Below, in pieces: positions 1 through 10,417 of a DNA stretch of 64,000 bases. This DNA is from Escallonia rubra (taxonomy: Eukaryota; Streptophyta; Magnoliopsida; Escalloniales; Escalloniaceae). Within the stretch, counting starts at the first letter, position 1, and every line of letters begins with the position of its first letter. Under the pieces are notes generated by a model that did no database searches, was not told the origin of the DNA, and worked only from the letters and a program-made list of their open reading frames with translations. A program made the translations under genes and the position numbers. Location of the stretch: positions 1 to 64,000 of the forward strand of contig JAVXUO010000829.1 in NCBI GenBank assembly GCA_033065855.1. Direction: 5' to 3'.

Positions 1-475
1 TGAAACGTTGAAGACCGTAAACAACGTAAGATTAGATGCAGTATATCACTACTTACAGTCTTAATTACCAAGATACAAGTGCCACAAATCGCGAAAACAC
101 TTCAGTTCAACCTTCTGAAATGAACCCTAATAATGGTTCCTGTAAAAGAAAACGAACCCGGGTATCAGATTTCTAACAAGATTGATAGCCAACAAATAAC
201 ATTAAAAAGAAAAAGGGCAAATAAATTCTAGATATTTAACAAATTTTCAGCTCGATTCCTACTCTTTGCCATTGGCACTAGTAATTGTGAGATGAACACA
301 AATTTCAAGATTCCAAAATGAAATGATCAACTCGATGACAAGAAAAGTACTGGCTATACAACATTTTGTGATCCCAATGAGTGTAAAACAGCAGCATACC
401 TGAAGACGAGCACCAAAGGCAGCAGAGTGGAGAGGAGCTACGCTAGGGCTTTCTGTTTACTTGGCCATGTTTGAC
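1..475 (-). other. Left edge; possible 5' UTR exon on minus strand
   Basis: No protein is recognisable here. Read on the minus strand, about 475 down to 400 looks like a leader exon: it has a pyrimidine-rich start containing CCCTAGCG and ends in CGTCTTCAG followed by the splice donor GTATGC. A gene reading leftwards off the window would explain this. The coding part would lie outside, so identity and reality are open. Confidence 0.22.
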
Positions 476-535
476 GCTCATTTTTTTCTAATTTTTTTTA
501 AAAAAAATTCAGTTTTGAAAATTGAAAAAAAAAAG
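463..535. mobile_element. Fragment of Tourist-like MITE (one end only)
   Basis: The stretch begins GGCCATGTTTGACGC, close to the terminus of the intact copy at 28372 (GGCCACGTTTGACGCGG). It continues with the poly-T/poly-A and CAGTTTTGAAAATTG motifs of that family. The GC-rich core and far end are missing, so this is a truncated copy. Confidence 0.35.
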
Positions 536-737
536 GGCAAATTATACTTATATCCCTGAGGTTTTGGGGTAATTACACGCGAGGACACAAAGTTTCAAAA
601 TGTAACACTTATGTCCATTGACAAACGGAATACAAAAATACTTAACGGTTTTGACTTACCCACTTAATTTATTGTTTATTCTTCCTCTCCCCACACCCAG
701 CACCCCCCCTCCCCCGCCCCCAACCCCATTTCTGTCA
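536..737. other. Repeat-like non-coding stretch
   Basis: AT-rich sequence followed by a C-rich run at about 700-726. The words 'ccctgaggttttggggtaat' and 'aacacttatgtcc' look like one terminus of a repetitive element, but no partner end was found. No coding signal. Confidence 0.2.
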
Positions 738-745
738 CTTCTGCA

Positions 746-1429
746 TAGGGTTGGCAATGGGCGGGTTGGGTCGGGTTGGGCCAAAGAATTATGGGCCAGA
801 TATGGGTCACTTCTGCATAGATATTAGATACTATGGAGGTGCCATTACTGGAGGACCTTGGTAATAACCTATTGAATTTCACACGGGAAAGCGAGTTAAA
901 AGTACCAAAATTTCGATTCTTGACACGAAGAAATTACATGCAAAAACAATGAACAAATCTACCTGTACACTAAGAAAATCGCAGCTACCTACTTCTACTG
1001 GCTACACCTCATAAGGCTAAAAACAAAAACAGTATTGTTAGCACATCGATAGCGTTAGTTTAACCAAAAGCACAGGAACATTTTCTTGTGCACAGACTGT
1101 AAATGAAGCAAATAGCTCATGAGCTCAGACTCGTTTACGAACTTGAATTGAGCTAAAAAATTCATATAGTTACTCAACACCCTCGGCTCCACTAATTAGG
1201 GAAAGGAGTAGAGCTTGACTAAATAAAAGCTTGTTTGTAAAATGAACATAACTAGGCTTGTGGCTATAGAAATCCCCTACAATAAACCAGCTGCCCAACC
1301 TTGGTCCAGCTTTAACACTCAAAAAAACTTGGTCCAGCTCAACTACTCATGCACGATGCACCCACGCATAATCAAATTGCTAAGGTAGGTAAGATAGCTG
1401 CAAGGATAGACAACTGCTGGTTTCTGGGG

Positions 1430-1465
<36 letters not shown>

Positions 1466-2126
1466 ACAAAATAATTCCAAAAGCGGGTTCTTGGCCTCTA
1501 TTCAGTATAACAGAAACCCATGTAATTTACAGCAATTCAAGGTTACAGAAAAAACAGAAAATAGCATCACAACAAGGAACCGAAATCACAAAAACCATTT
1601 TTCATGTTGATGGTTGTAAAGCAAAGATAGTAACCGATCCATGACAGAGAGATCCAGTTTACCTTGTGGTTTACAATCCAGTGGACAGACGGTGATGGTA
1701 GTCGCTCAGATCTGTTGGGTTGCGACGGTGAAGAGAGGAGCTGTCAGGTACGGCGCCGGAGATGGGATAGTTGTCGGTCAGATCTGTTGGGTTGCGACGG
1801 TGACGAGAGGAGCGGAGATGGTGATCTTCGTCGGCGATGACGAGCTGTTGGGTTGCGGTCTTGCGGAGATGGTTGGTCGTAAGCGTTCATTGCAGATTAC
1901 GGATTTAGGTGTTTTCCTTTTGTTTATATAGTGACCCATTTGGACCCGCGGGTCGATCCACCCAACCCACCATGACCCTTGTTTATATCAGCAACCCAAG
2001 TCTGACCCGCGGGTCGAGTCACTCATCCGACGGGTTGGCTTGGGTTGACCCGGAGAAGCTAAAAACAAGCGGGTTGGATTGGGTTGGGTTGGGTTGTTTG
2101 GGTTGGGTCATATTTTGCCAGCCCTA
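746..2126. mobile_element. Non-autonomous hAT-type transposon, about 1.38 kb
   Basis: The left end reads TAGGGTTGGCAATGGG and the right end, read inward, TAGGGCTGGCAAAATA, a hAT-style TIR. The 8-bp sequence CTTCTGCA flanks both ends (738-745 and 2127-2134), the target-site duplication length expected for hAT elements. Arms rich in GGGTTGG lie inside both ends (751-782 and about 1935-2110). No transposase is visible; the interior holds a GT/GA microsatellite and a GC-rich block at 1640-1880. A third CTTCTGCA at 810-817 complicates the left arm and may mean a second, partial event. Confidence 0.7.
1430..1465. repeat. (GT)n(GA)n microsatellite
   Basis: A run of GT dinucleotides passes directly into GA dinucleotides inside the hAT-like element. 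Confidence 0.9.
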
Positions 2127-2134
2127 CTTCTGCA

Positions 2135-3193
2135 TGAACGGGGTCAAGGAGCCCCCAATCGTTTTTGAGTGATGTTATATATTTATATGTTAACCAAAAA
2201 TAGAGTTTGATATGGGTGCTGAACTAGAATATTTTATTTTGTATCTATGCCTGTTAACCTTTCTTAGTGATGCATCTTGGTATGGTATATTGGGTACAAA
2301 GCTCCTCCACAGACCTGTAAGACTCGTTGTAACTAGAATTTGTTGCAGGATGGTATGTTGCATAGTTTGGATCGACTAAAGTCTGAAACGATGAATACAA
2401 AACTGTTCTGCATTGTAGTACGGTAATGGTAGTTCTACTATTGCCATAAGTAGGAGCAATTTTTGTCAAAGTAATGACCAAGTTGCCGTACTAGAGTACT
2501 GTTGTATATAACTTTGACAAACGCGTTCGTGCTTTGGCAATAAGTTTTGCCATTGTTTTTCGCATTAAACTCTATTTGTTTTAATTTTGTTCATGCGGTA
2601 TTTAATTTTATTAAAGCAATTCTATCCAAATATGCTAATACTAATTTTTGAGTTTTTAAAACAACCTTGTTTTCATATTTTAACAGGGAGAGACTATCTC
2701 CAGGTGCCGCCGCAGCTGCCGCCGCCGCCGCTCCTCCTCCCTCCCAAACAAAGAACATGATAACCAGAAGACAGAGACGGTTCAAGTGGTCAGGAGACTT
2801 CTTTGTCTTTGAGGTAATGCTTTTAGATTTCCCATTTGTTGTAATCCTCTGTTTATTGCAAAACCCCGCCGAAAAAGAAATGTAGACACGTTGTTGTTCG
2901 ATTGGGCTATCTGATAACGTTGTACTAACTCCACAGACTTCATCTCGAAGTGGTTCTGAACCCAGAAAACAGAAATAATAGCCCAAACATTCCACGGGAT
3001 CCAGCCCAAATCTTATTCTTGTGAGCTGTGGCTATGAAGTCAACAATTTGGATGATTTTTGTTTGCGATTAGGGATGGCAATTTAGCGGCCTAATCGGAG
3101 CAGAGATGTTATTTCATAGAAGCCAAAAAAAAGAAAAAGAAACCATAAGTATTACCAAAATCTTAGGAACAATAAAGTTCTGTGGAATAATAT
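2135..3193. other. Intergenic; one exon-like segment
   Basis: Mostly AT-rich with no recognisable gene. One segment, 2687-2813, sits between a plausible acceptor (TAACAG) and donor (GAG|GTAATG). In one frame it encodes an alanine run from a GCC repeat followed by a basic stretch (TRRQRRFKWSGDFFVFE). No family was recognised and no neighbouring exons were found, so it may be a captured fragment. At about 3073, 'agggatggcaattt' resembles a hAT terminus without a partner. Confidence 0.2.
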
Positions 3194-3380
3194 GACAAGA
3201 GAGTAATTCACTTGACTAACAAAGATTCTAACATAAGTATTACCAAAATCTTAGGCTATCGATTGCTATGGACAAAAGCAATGAACTTCAGCAGTAACAG
3301 CGCAGATGCAAACTGCAAGCGACATGAGAAAAATGTAAGATGACAAGAGAGTAATTCACTTGACTAACAAAGATTCTAAC
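3194..3380. repeat. 39-bp direct repeat, two identical copies
   Basis: The 39 bases at 3194-3232 recur without change at 3342-3380. A shorter word, 'cataagtattaccaaaatc', is also duplicated around 3145 and 3232. This looks like a recent local duplication in non-coding DNA. Confidence 0.8.
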
Positions 3381-3384
3381 AAGA

Positions 3385-4240
3385 GACTTTCATTTGACTG
3401 ACCCAAATTCTGACATCACCTTCTTACCATCTACAGCAGAAACATTCCCGGCCAGTGCTACGAGTAACTCCTCAAAATCTCCTTTTCAAAGCTAATCATT
3501 TCTTTTCACAAAGCATATTAGACAGTAGTAACTTGCACACAATTGACTGATAAGAGGATGAGAGATGAACAAGATGATGTCTGGAATAATCTAAAAAGTA
3601 CCGTGCCTCAGCAGCGGAAATGCTGCTTTATTGATTGTCTCAGGGAAATCCCAAGTTACTGCTCCTTGTTGACTCCAAAAAGATGAAACATATCTAATCT
3701 GTTCCAGCATAAAGGGAAAAAATGGTGATTGATTAAGAGATCATGTCTCTTGTAGAGCTGTTAGATATACGTCCAATCTACTAGAGCATATATGTTAACC
3801 AACTCATTCACAAGATTGTGCAATCCCCATTGGTTGGTGCGTACACCTTGTGCGTCTAATCTCCTTATCTTTCGGAACATTCCATCACCAAGAGATCCCT
3901 TTTTACTCCTTTCTGATGCCGATTCAGTGACCAGTGATAATCTTTTGTTCCAAAGTGATAGTTTTGCCTTTTTCAAAGGTTCCCTTATAGTGTGGTTCTC
4001 AAGCTTCTGCTAACAAAATGAGTGGACCATTACTTGGTGGTGGTGGTGGTGGACACCAATGCCTGAAGGTCACTGTTTTCATCCAGGTTCATCATCCTAC
4101 ATAACAAGATAAGTTAATCAAGTCAAATCCATAAACTACGTAGAATTTTTGTCTATGCCAAGCAAGCGTTAAGGGGAACGAGATTGGTCTTCATATCCTT
4201 GATCTCCCGTGCTATTAATATCTTCCTTCTCTACAATGTC
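3385..4240 (-). pseudogene. Exon-like segments of an unidentified minus-strand gene
   Basis: Several minus-strand stretches read like protein. About 4008-3765 gives KLENHTIREPLKKAKL and, further on, RTNQWGLHNLVNELVN, after a TTAGCAG acceptor. About 3700-3595 gives RYVSSFWSQQGAVTWDFPE and then a stop. About 3480-3385 gives DFEELLVALAGNVSAVDGKK and then a stop. About 4220-4165 gives EKEDINSTGDQGYEDQSRSP. Frames change between pieces, several end in stops, and one candidate intron would be only about 50 nt. I recognise no family. This may be the 3' part of a real gene with alternative ends, or a decayed copy; the composition argues that it was once coding. Confidence 0.25.
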
Positions 4241-6430
4241 AGGTAACGAAAGATATATTTGCAGTGAAATCGTTAGTTTAAATTAATGTCACGCTCATGA
4301 AACGATTAATCCATACCATAGACAACTAGTCTTGTTTAAGGGTCTACAAGAAACATCTGCCATGAGGCAGCTTAATGGTTACAATCATAGGCAGGACTAA
4401 GGTAGGCAAGAAGCACGGTTTCCATGGGAAAAAGGGAAGAACCTTTAGGCATGACCTTCTTAAAGATGGGACTTGTAAAATGATAAGGATTCCACATATT
4501 AAAGAATGGTGTATTCTTAAATAGATTCCTAGCGCATTTAACTGAATATGACGTATGAGCAGGGCCCTCCCCCTGCATGTGGGCAGTATCTCAAAACCAA
4601 AGGGCTAAACAAAGGCAGTCCAACTTTTGTTCTGTTCTTATTTGAATTTAAAAACCTGTCATAAGAACAATCTACTAAGGTGACCTAAATGGTTCCATCT
4701 TTCATAGAACTAGTCAATTTGATCCAATCTGAACTTTCGGCCTCTGGGAGACAGGTAAAGGTTCATCCTAACATCTCATGCTAAGAGGGAACTGTGCGTC
4801 CCAGGTAATGGCAATCCCAGTGACTGATCCCACCCAAGCAACAACCAATTAAAGTTGAATTATACAGACAATTCATAGGTCTTCTTTTAATTACAAATCC
4901 TAGAAACTAAGTGTGACCATCATTGCACCAAAGTTGCTCTTCTGCTTAAAAAGATCATTTATTAAACAACATCAATGTCCAGGTTAATACCAAAATGAAC
5001 CGCCAGCCAACACCACAAAAACTACACTATAGTACACAAATCTCTCCTACCAGGATAGTCCAATCAATGTATACTGTAGTGTGTCAACTCAAATGCTTGT
5101 GATGTTCCTAATGAACCGCAGATTTGACACAGGTGATCGTATTCTGAAAAGTAAACGGCTATAAAGTATCTCTGAGTACGAAATTTTAAGCAACTATCAT
5201 AAGTCATAAGATGACAAAACACAGTGTCGGTTTCGGGTACAGGTACCCTTTTGTTGAAGGTCGTTCGAGCTTTTCCTGGGAGTATGGCATGAGTTACTTC
5301 AGCGCCATAGCTGCCCAACTTGATCAGTCCCTGTTCAAAGATTTAACCATGTTTACGCACCAAACTGTTGGTAAAAACTTTGAACTGCTTATTCTATCAC
5401 AGCAGATTCTAACAAGTAAAACCAGTACAGCTTGATAACTAAGTCCTTCACTATTGCAGGTAGAAAACGCCATATCACAAGGAACTGAATGTGGTCAAAT
5501 GATGTCGAAGGTCATGAACAGAATGCTTCAAAGATGATTGAACTCTATATTAGTGCTGACGTGGCTGGTAAGGAAGGGAACTGAACTGGCAGCTATCCCA
5601 ATCGGTTTACCTGCAAAAGAGCTGACACAAGATCACCTATGAATCGGCTGATCCAGAGAACAAAAAACCAATGCAGGGTCTCAGTTAGTCACATAGAAGG
5701 AATATTTTTGGAGCGTGATAAAACACGATTTCTATGTCCTAACTATTCATGGCCTGAAATATAACAGGTTGTTGGGGTTAGGGGTGGGGGGATATTCTGT
5801 TGATCTTGTGGGTGAGGGGTATATTGTCCTGATGGCAACTAGACAATGCAAAGATACGTCAACAGTTGCACATGCTGGATAAGAGGGCTTGCATGCTGAA
5901 GAAAGAGAAGGTGGCATTGAACAAGATAGGATAGAGTTTCTCCAATTCACATGATAGGTGCAATAAATTATCTTTTAGTTTTTTATTTCAGATTTAAAAG
6001 TCACTCTAGACGTTAAAAATGTAGATTACCGTCATTTAAAGTTGCTGTAAAAGGGGGAAAAAAAAAGCGACAATATCTCACCAAAAGATGACAGAATATC
6101 TTAGTGAATTTCTGTTTTGTGGGCATTAGGAATTCATTTTGTCAGCGCATCTCTAAATTGGTATTTTTCAAGTTGGGATCTGATCCTACCAGCTGGGTAA
6201 AATTCTCCAGGAAATCCACTTGCTGATGATGATATTATAAAAGACAAGAAAATGACTTTTAAAGATTTTATAAAGCGCTTGTCCTTTGACACTCCTAATT
6301 TATTCTCCTCTACCTCTGCTCCTTAGACTGATTCATGCTTTGGCTCCTAAAGAAACGAATCACATCTTTTTGTACCTTCCCTTGAAGATCAATTGATGTT
6401 TGCCAACTTGCTCCACCCCACCACCTCTTT
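4241..6430. other. Intergenic, no gene recognised
   Basis: AT-rich sequence. A minus-strand frame at about 5318-5064 (GSYGAEVTHAILPGKARTTF) has a protein-like look but no recognisable domain, and it could belong to the unidentified minus-strand gene at 3385-4240. The last few hundred bases are upstream sequence of the RADIALIS-like gene. Confidence 0.3.
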
Positions 6431-6436
6431 CTCCTG

Positions 6437-6443
6437 TATTTAA
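6437..6443 (+). promoter_or_regulatory. Probable TATA box of the RADIALIS-like gene
   Basis: TATTTAA lies about 240 bases before the ATG. The sequence between is pyrimidine-rich, as plant leaders often are. Confidence 0.4.
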
Positions 6444-6681
6444 GGAGCTAGCATGACAATCTGTTCTCCATACCATCCCCTTGACTTCAGTCTTCTCCCT
6501 TGAGTGAGAGCAGAACTTTGCTTTCCTTCTTTGTTTTGCTCTTTCCCTCTTGTGATCCTTTGTTCTTGACTCTCCAACTCAATTCCAAACACCACTTACA
6601 TTAATTTTCCCACAGCAGCCACCTTATCCTTCACATACATCAGCTTCTCATTGTCCTAATATTTCAATCACCAAAACAGTG

Positions 6682-8146
6682 ATGGCATCAAGCTACTCTA
6701 TGACATCTTCACGTAGCTCCAACCTCTCCTGGACACTGAAGCAAGACAAGCAATTTGAAGAGGCTTTGGCAATATATGACAAGGACACCCCCGACCGCTG
6801 GCATAACATTGCCAGGGCTGTGGGTGGGAAATCAACTGAGGAAGTAAAGAGGCATTATGAGATCCTTGTGAAGGACATTATGCAAATAGAATCTGACCAA
6901 GTACCTTTACCCAATTACAGGGCCAGTGGAAGCAACACTAGAGGATATAGCAATGAACAGAGGTGGTCCTAACTCTCTGCCTCTCTCTGTTAAGATGATT
7001 ATCTCTTTGCATTGCATCCTCTGTAAATCCCCATTTTTCTTTCTTGGCATCTTCTCTTTATATGGATATCTGCTTGCCTTCACCTCATTCATTCTCTTGA
7101 AAAATGTACCCCCAGATTCTCTACATATAGTTAGGTTTATTCCTCTACTACTATTTCTGGGGATTGTGCACTGTGACTCGAAATGAAAACATTATTCGCA
7201 TGAAGTTTAAAACGCAAACTTTCAATCTCTTCCTCCTCTAGTTCATGTACCATAGTATCATTGACTCCTTAGAATCTAGCACCTACCATGATGTAACTCT
7301 GATATTACTACCAACTAGTGGTATGTTCCTTTTGTTACATCAGTCTAAGCAATCAACAACACAAGGTAGCCTTCGAAGAATATGGCTTTCCTAGATATGG
7401 GGAATGCAGGTAGCAAAGTTAGAGAAACACCTTGATATATGTCAAAAACAGATTCAAACTTTTATGAAAAATATAGTAGAGGTAAAAGCACATGTGAAAT
7501 ACAGAAGATGCCACTTGATAGACACGTTATAGAAGATGCATTACAAAAAGTTCTGCACTATTTGTTTCTAGAATTAGGTAGAAGCTGCAAGTTCCGGTTA
7601 TTTTATGCTCCAAAAGTAGTTAGTGTCACATTCTCTTCTCCATATGGTAGCTAAACTCAAGAGGACAGCCACGAAAAACAAATATGTTAACATATCCAGT
7701 TATGTGTAGCAGTATGTGTCTGCATGTTTATGTGCTTTCCTGATTATTTAAGGTGGTCTTCCCTTCAACTTCCTAAAAGAAACCACATGAAATCTAATCC
7801 TACTTGTTTTAGATCAGATGCACATGGCCCTATCTTCTAAAGCTCCTTTGATCTCATTATAGATAAAAGTATTAAATTAGCTGCTGCTTTTTGTCTCCAC
7901 AAGGATCAAGCATGACGCAGCAAATTTTTTTTTAATTGAACCGCTCGCATTCATTTGCAACTTTTCACTTGAACCAAGCCTCTATGTTTTTTGGATTTAG
8001 CCAAAACTTTTAGCATTACCTGCATTTCAACATACGGAACTGTTCTACACCGAACTTTTAGCATGTGGAAAGCTTTGAAGTAATGCTGAACTCATTCTTA
8101 TGCTTATCGTGCCGACAGGCTTCTGAAGAACCTAAAGCTACAGTGA
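6682..8146 (+). CDS. RADIALIS-like single-MYB (SANT) protein, two exons
   Basis: Small MYB-related transcription regulator of the RAD/RL/RSM group. In snapdragon, RADIALIS antagonises DIVARICATA-type MYBs in flower asymmetry; relatives act in seedling and floral development. Exon 1 is 6682-6962 and exon 2 is 8119-8146, giving 102 residues. The single SANT/MYB repeat covers about residues 14-65, with W17, W40 and the family hallmarks [25 protein letters not shown] and QVPLPNY. Reading straight past exon 1 ends after two odd residues (WS). Splicing from CAGAG|GTGGTC to GCCGACAG|G restores the typical tail [12 protein letters not shown], matching AtRL1 (KMKNLKIQ). The start is the ATG at 6682; the in-frame GTG at 6679 is not needed. 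The 1156-bp intron has no other gene. Confidence 0.88.
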
Positions 8147-8859
8147 GGAAGTGAGTGCAGCTTCATCAAAATCGCAAACATACAAAAACAAGATGCATTA
8201 TTGTAAAAAAAAGGGGGATCGCATAAAAGTGGTTCTTGTGGTTTCTTTTATATTTTCGCAACAATATTGTAAATAAATCAATCTACGAATGCAACAAAGC
8301 ATGTACTAGCGACAATGCGTTACGTGCAATTTGGTTAAAGTCGGCTATGCGTCCTTCTGTAATTTGCTTCAGTTGTAATGTAATTCTCAAGTATACAAAC
8401 GACATGTTATGTACAATTGAGCATACTTCTGTTGAATCTCTACCGTTGAACACATCCAAGTCCACATCATCGTCATTATCCAAATCTTTCTTCCAAACTA
8501 GTTAAAGTCGGCTACATGATGCTTAAATTAGGGTTCTATGATTGCTCTCATGCAAACCCTAATTCACAAATAAGCATAATCAGAAGCAATCACACAAATA
8601 TTAATTGATTCGATTGGGAACGCATGAAAAAAGCATCAATCGACAGATCTTATCAACATAGAAGTTGGATAAACATATCTACGACATGGTAAGGCGATTT
8701 TGATCAGTACCTTCCAAATTAAGAGCTCGATAACAAATTCAGCAGAATCGCCCGACCCGCTGACCAATTTCGTCTGAATTACATGAGGAATCAGCAATAA
8801 TCTACATTGGCGGGAAAAAAAAATCAGGATTCAAAAAATTGCCGAAACACGCTATTGAA
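8147..8859. other. Intergenic between the MYB gene and the tRNA
   Basis: Contains the presumed 3' UTR of the RADIALIS-like gene and AT-rich spacer. A 66-codon acidic minus-strand frame at 8283-8483 (MDNDDDVDLDVFNGRDS) has no recognised domain and is not called. Confidence 0.4.
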
Positions 8860-8932
8860 TGGAGATGCGGGGTATCGATCCCCGTACCTCTCGCATGCTA
8901 AGCGAGCGCTCTACCATCTGAGCTACATCCCC
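8860..8932 (-). tRNA. tRNA-Ala (anticodon AGC)
   Basis: The minus strand folds into a complete cloverleaf of 73 bases. It has a 7-bp acceptor stem (GGGGATG with CATCTCC), a GCTC/GAGC D stem, a CTCGC/GCGAG anticodon stem around TTAGCAT, and a CGGGG/CCCCG T stem with loop ATCGATA. The discriminator base is A. The third acceptor pair is G-U (G3:U70), the identity element for alanyl-tRNA synthetase, which agrees with the AGC anticodon. There is no intron and CCA is not encoded, as usual for a nuclear gene. The A and B boxes are internal. Confidence 0.97.
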
Positions 8933-9986
8933 ATGTTCTTACTGCTTAGTATATAATCATTAAATAATAATCATAAATTTACTGCTTTCAGCAAGCCCAA
9001 AAGAGATATTAGGCAGTTAATGGTAGTGGACCGGGTCGAACCAGGTCCTAGCAAATTTCTACAGGCTCCGTATCTGTTATTGCAATCCAGACCAATATTC
9101 AGATTGGATATGTGATTGATAACCGATAAACCCGCTCCAAAGTATGTATTACAGAATTGAACTCACCAATGTCTCGCCATTTCTGTTACTAGAACGGAGC
9201 ACGTGCGTTGCATTAGAATGTGATCGATAGTAATTTTTGAAATGATATTATTAGCTTTTTTGGGATCAAAATAATATAATTCAATTATATTTTTATTTAT
9301 TTTCTAACTTATTTTAGAAGAAATGTATGTTCACAGTTGTAATGAGTTTAATACTAAAAAAAATTCTTTGTAGGTTTCTGGATTGAATATATGTTTGATG
9401 GTGCTCCTGAAAAGAAGAGCAGACGAAAAAATTAAAAGAATGAATCTACATCTTTATTTTTGTAACCTATTAAATTGGTTCATGGCATACACTTAAGTTT
9501 TGTAATTTTCAAAACCAGCTGGTACTTTGCATTTCAAAGTACGAATGTTGTACATCATGCAAAGAACCTGGTCTTCAACTGCAGTAACTGAACACATTTT
9601 AAGTTCAAATTGACGCCATATTTAAGCCTTCCCCCCCCCCCCCCAACAGTTTTTTGTTTCTGATGCACGTATTTTAGTCCTGTTTTTTGGTTTTTTTTCA
9701 ACAGTTTTTTGTTTCTGAAGTGATTTTTCACGTATTTTAGTTTTTTTTTTGTTTGTTTTAAATTGGTTAATTGTTTTAAACAAAATGAACACCGAAGGGC
9801 ACAATAGCTTACAAGATAAAGTACCAAAATTTTTAATACCACATAATGAGTACTATTATATAAATACATATTTATAATTAATAGGACGGACTAACGCACA
9901 ACGGGTAATGAACAAAATCTGGACAACATACGTTACCGAACATTTGGACCGGGTCTAAACTTTTTGTACCAAATCCAAACCTAGTC
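8933..9986. other. Intergenic, no gene recognised
   Basis: AT-rich spacer. It holds a poly-C run at about 9631-9644 and a repeated motif 'acagttttttgtttctga' at about 9647 and 9701. No coding or RNA signal. Confidence 0.5.
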
Positions 9987-9989
9987 TTA

Positions 9990-10414
9990 GGTAGCGTTTG
10001 AAATCACTTCTAGTTTTGGTTTTCTATTTCTAAAAAACAAAAACCAGTTTAGTTTTTATTTTTTACAAAAACAAGTGGGTGCTTGATTACCCAGTTTTTT
10101 ATTTTGGGTGTTTGATTATTCAGTTTTTATTTTGAGTTTTTTCTTTGGTAGTGGTTGCGGTGTCGGTGGAAGGGCGTGGCGGGGGCCACCGCCGGCAGTG
10201 GTCGGTGGGGGGCGGTGGGGTGGTCTCAAAATAAAAACCAAAACTCCTAAATGAGAGTTTTTAAAAAACAATCTCATTTTAAAACTGATTAACGAAAACT
10301 GAATGTCAAACGCGTTTTTTTTTCTTCTCTAGTTTACAAAACTGAAAAAAAAAACTGAAAACCAAATAATTTCTGAATGCTACATGAAGAACATAAGCCA
10401 GATGAAACAAACCC
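9990..10414 (-). mobile_element. Tourist-like (PIF/Harbinger) MITE, 425 bp
   Basis: Flanked by TTA on both sides (9987-9989 and 10415-10417), the target duplication of PIF/Harbinger elements. It starts GGTAGCGTTTGAAATCAC and ends ATGAAACAAACCC. Relative to the copy at 40381 it is inverted. The centre (10145-10230) is a GC-rich block of GGTGGCGG-type repeats between AT-rich arms. No transposase. Confidence 0.72.
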
Positions 10415-10417
10415 TTA

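Noticed and set aside
2070-2110. GGGTTGG repeats resembling telomeric DNA
   Set aside because: The unit is not the plant telomere TTTAGGG, and the repeats lie in the arm of a hAT-type element with a matching left arm.
3073-3100. hAT-like terminus 'agggatggcaattt'
   Set aside because: No matching opposite end or 8-bp flanking duplication could be found.
8283-8483. 66-codon acidic minus-strand frame
   Set aside because: No recognised domain and no splice context; it may be chance.
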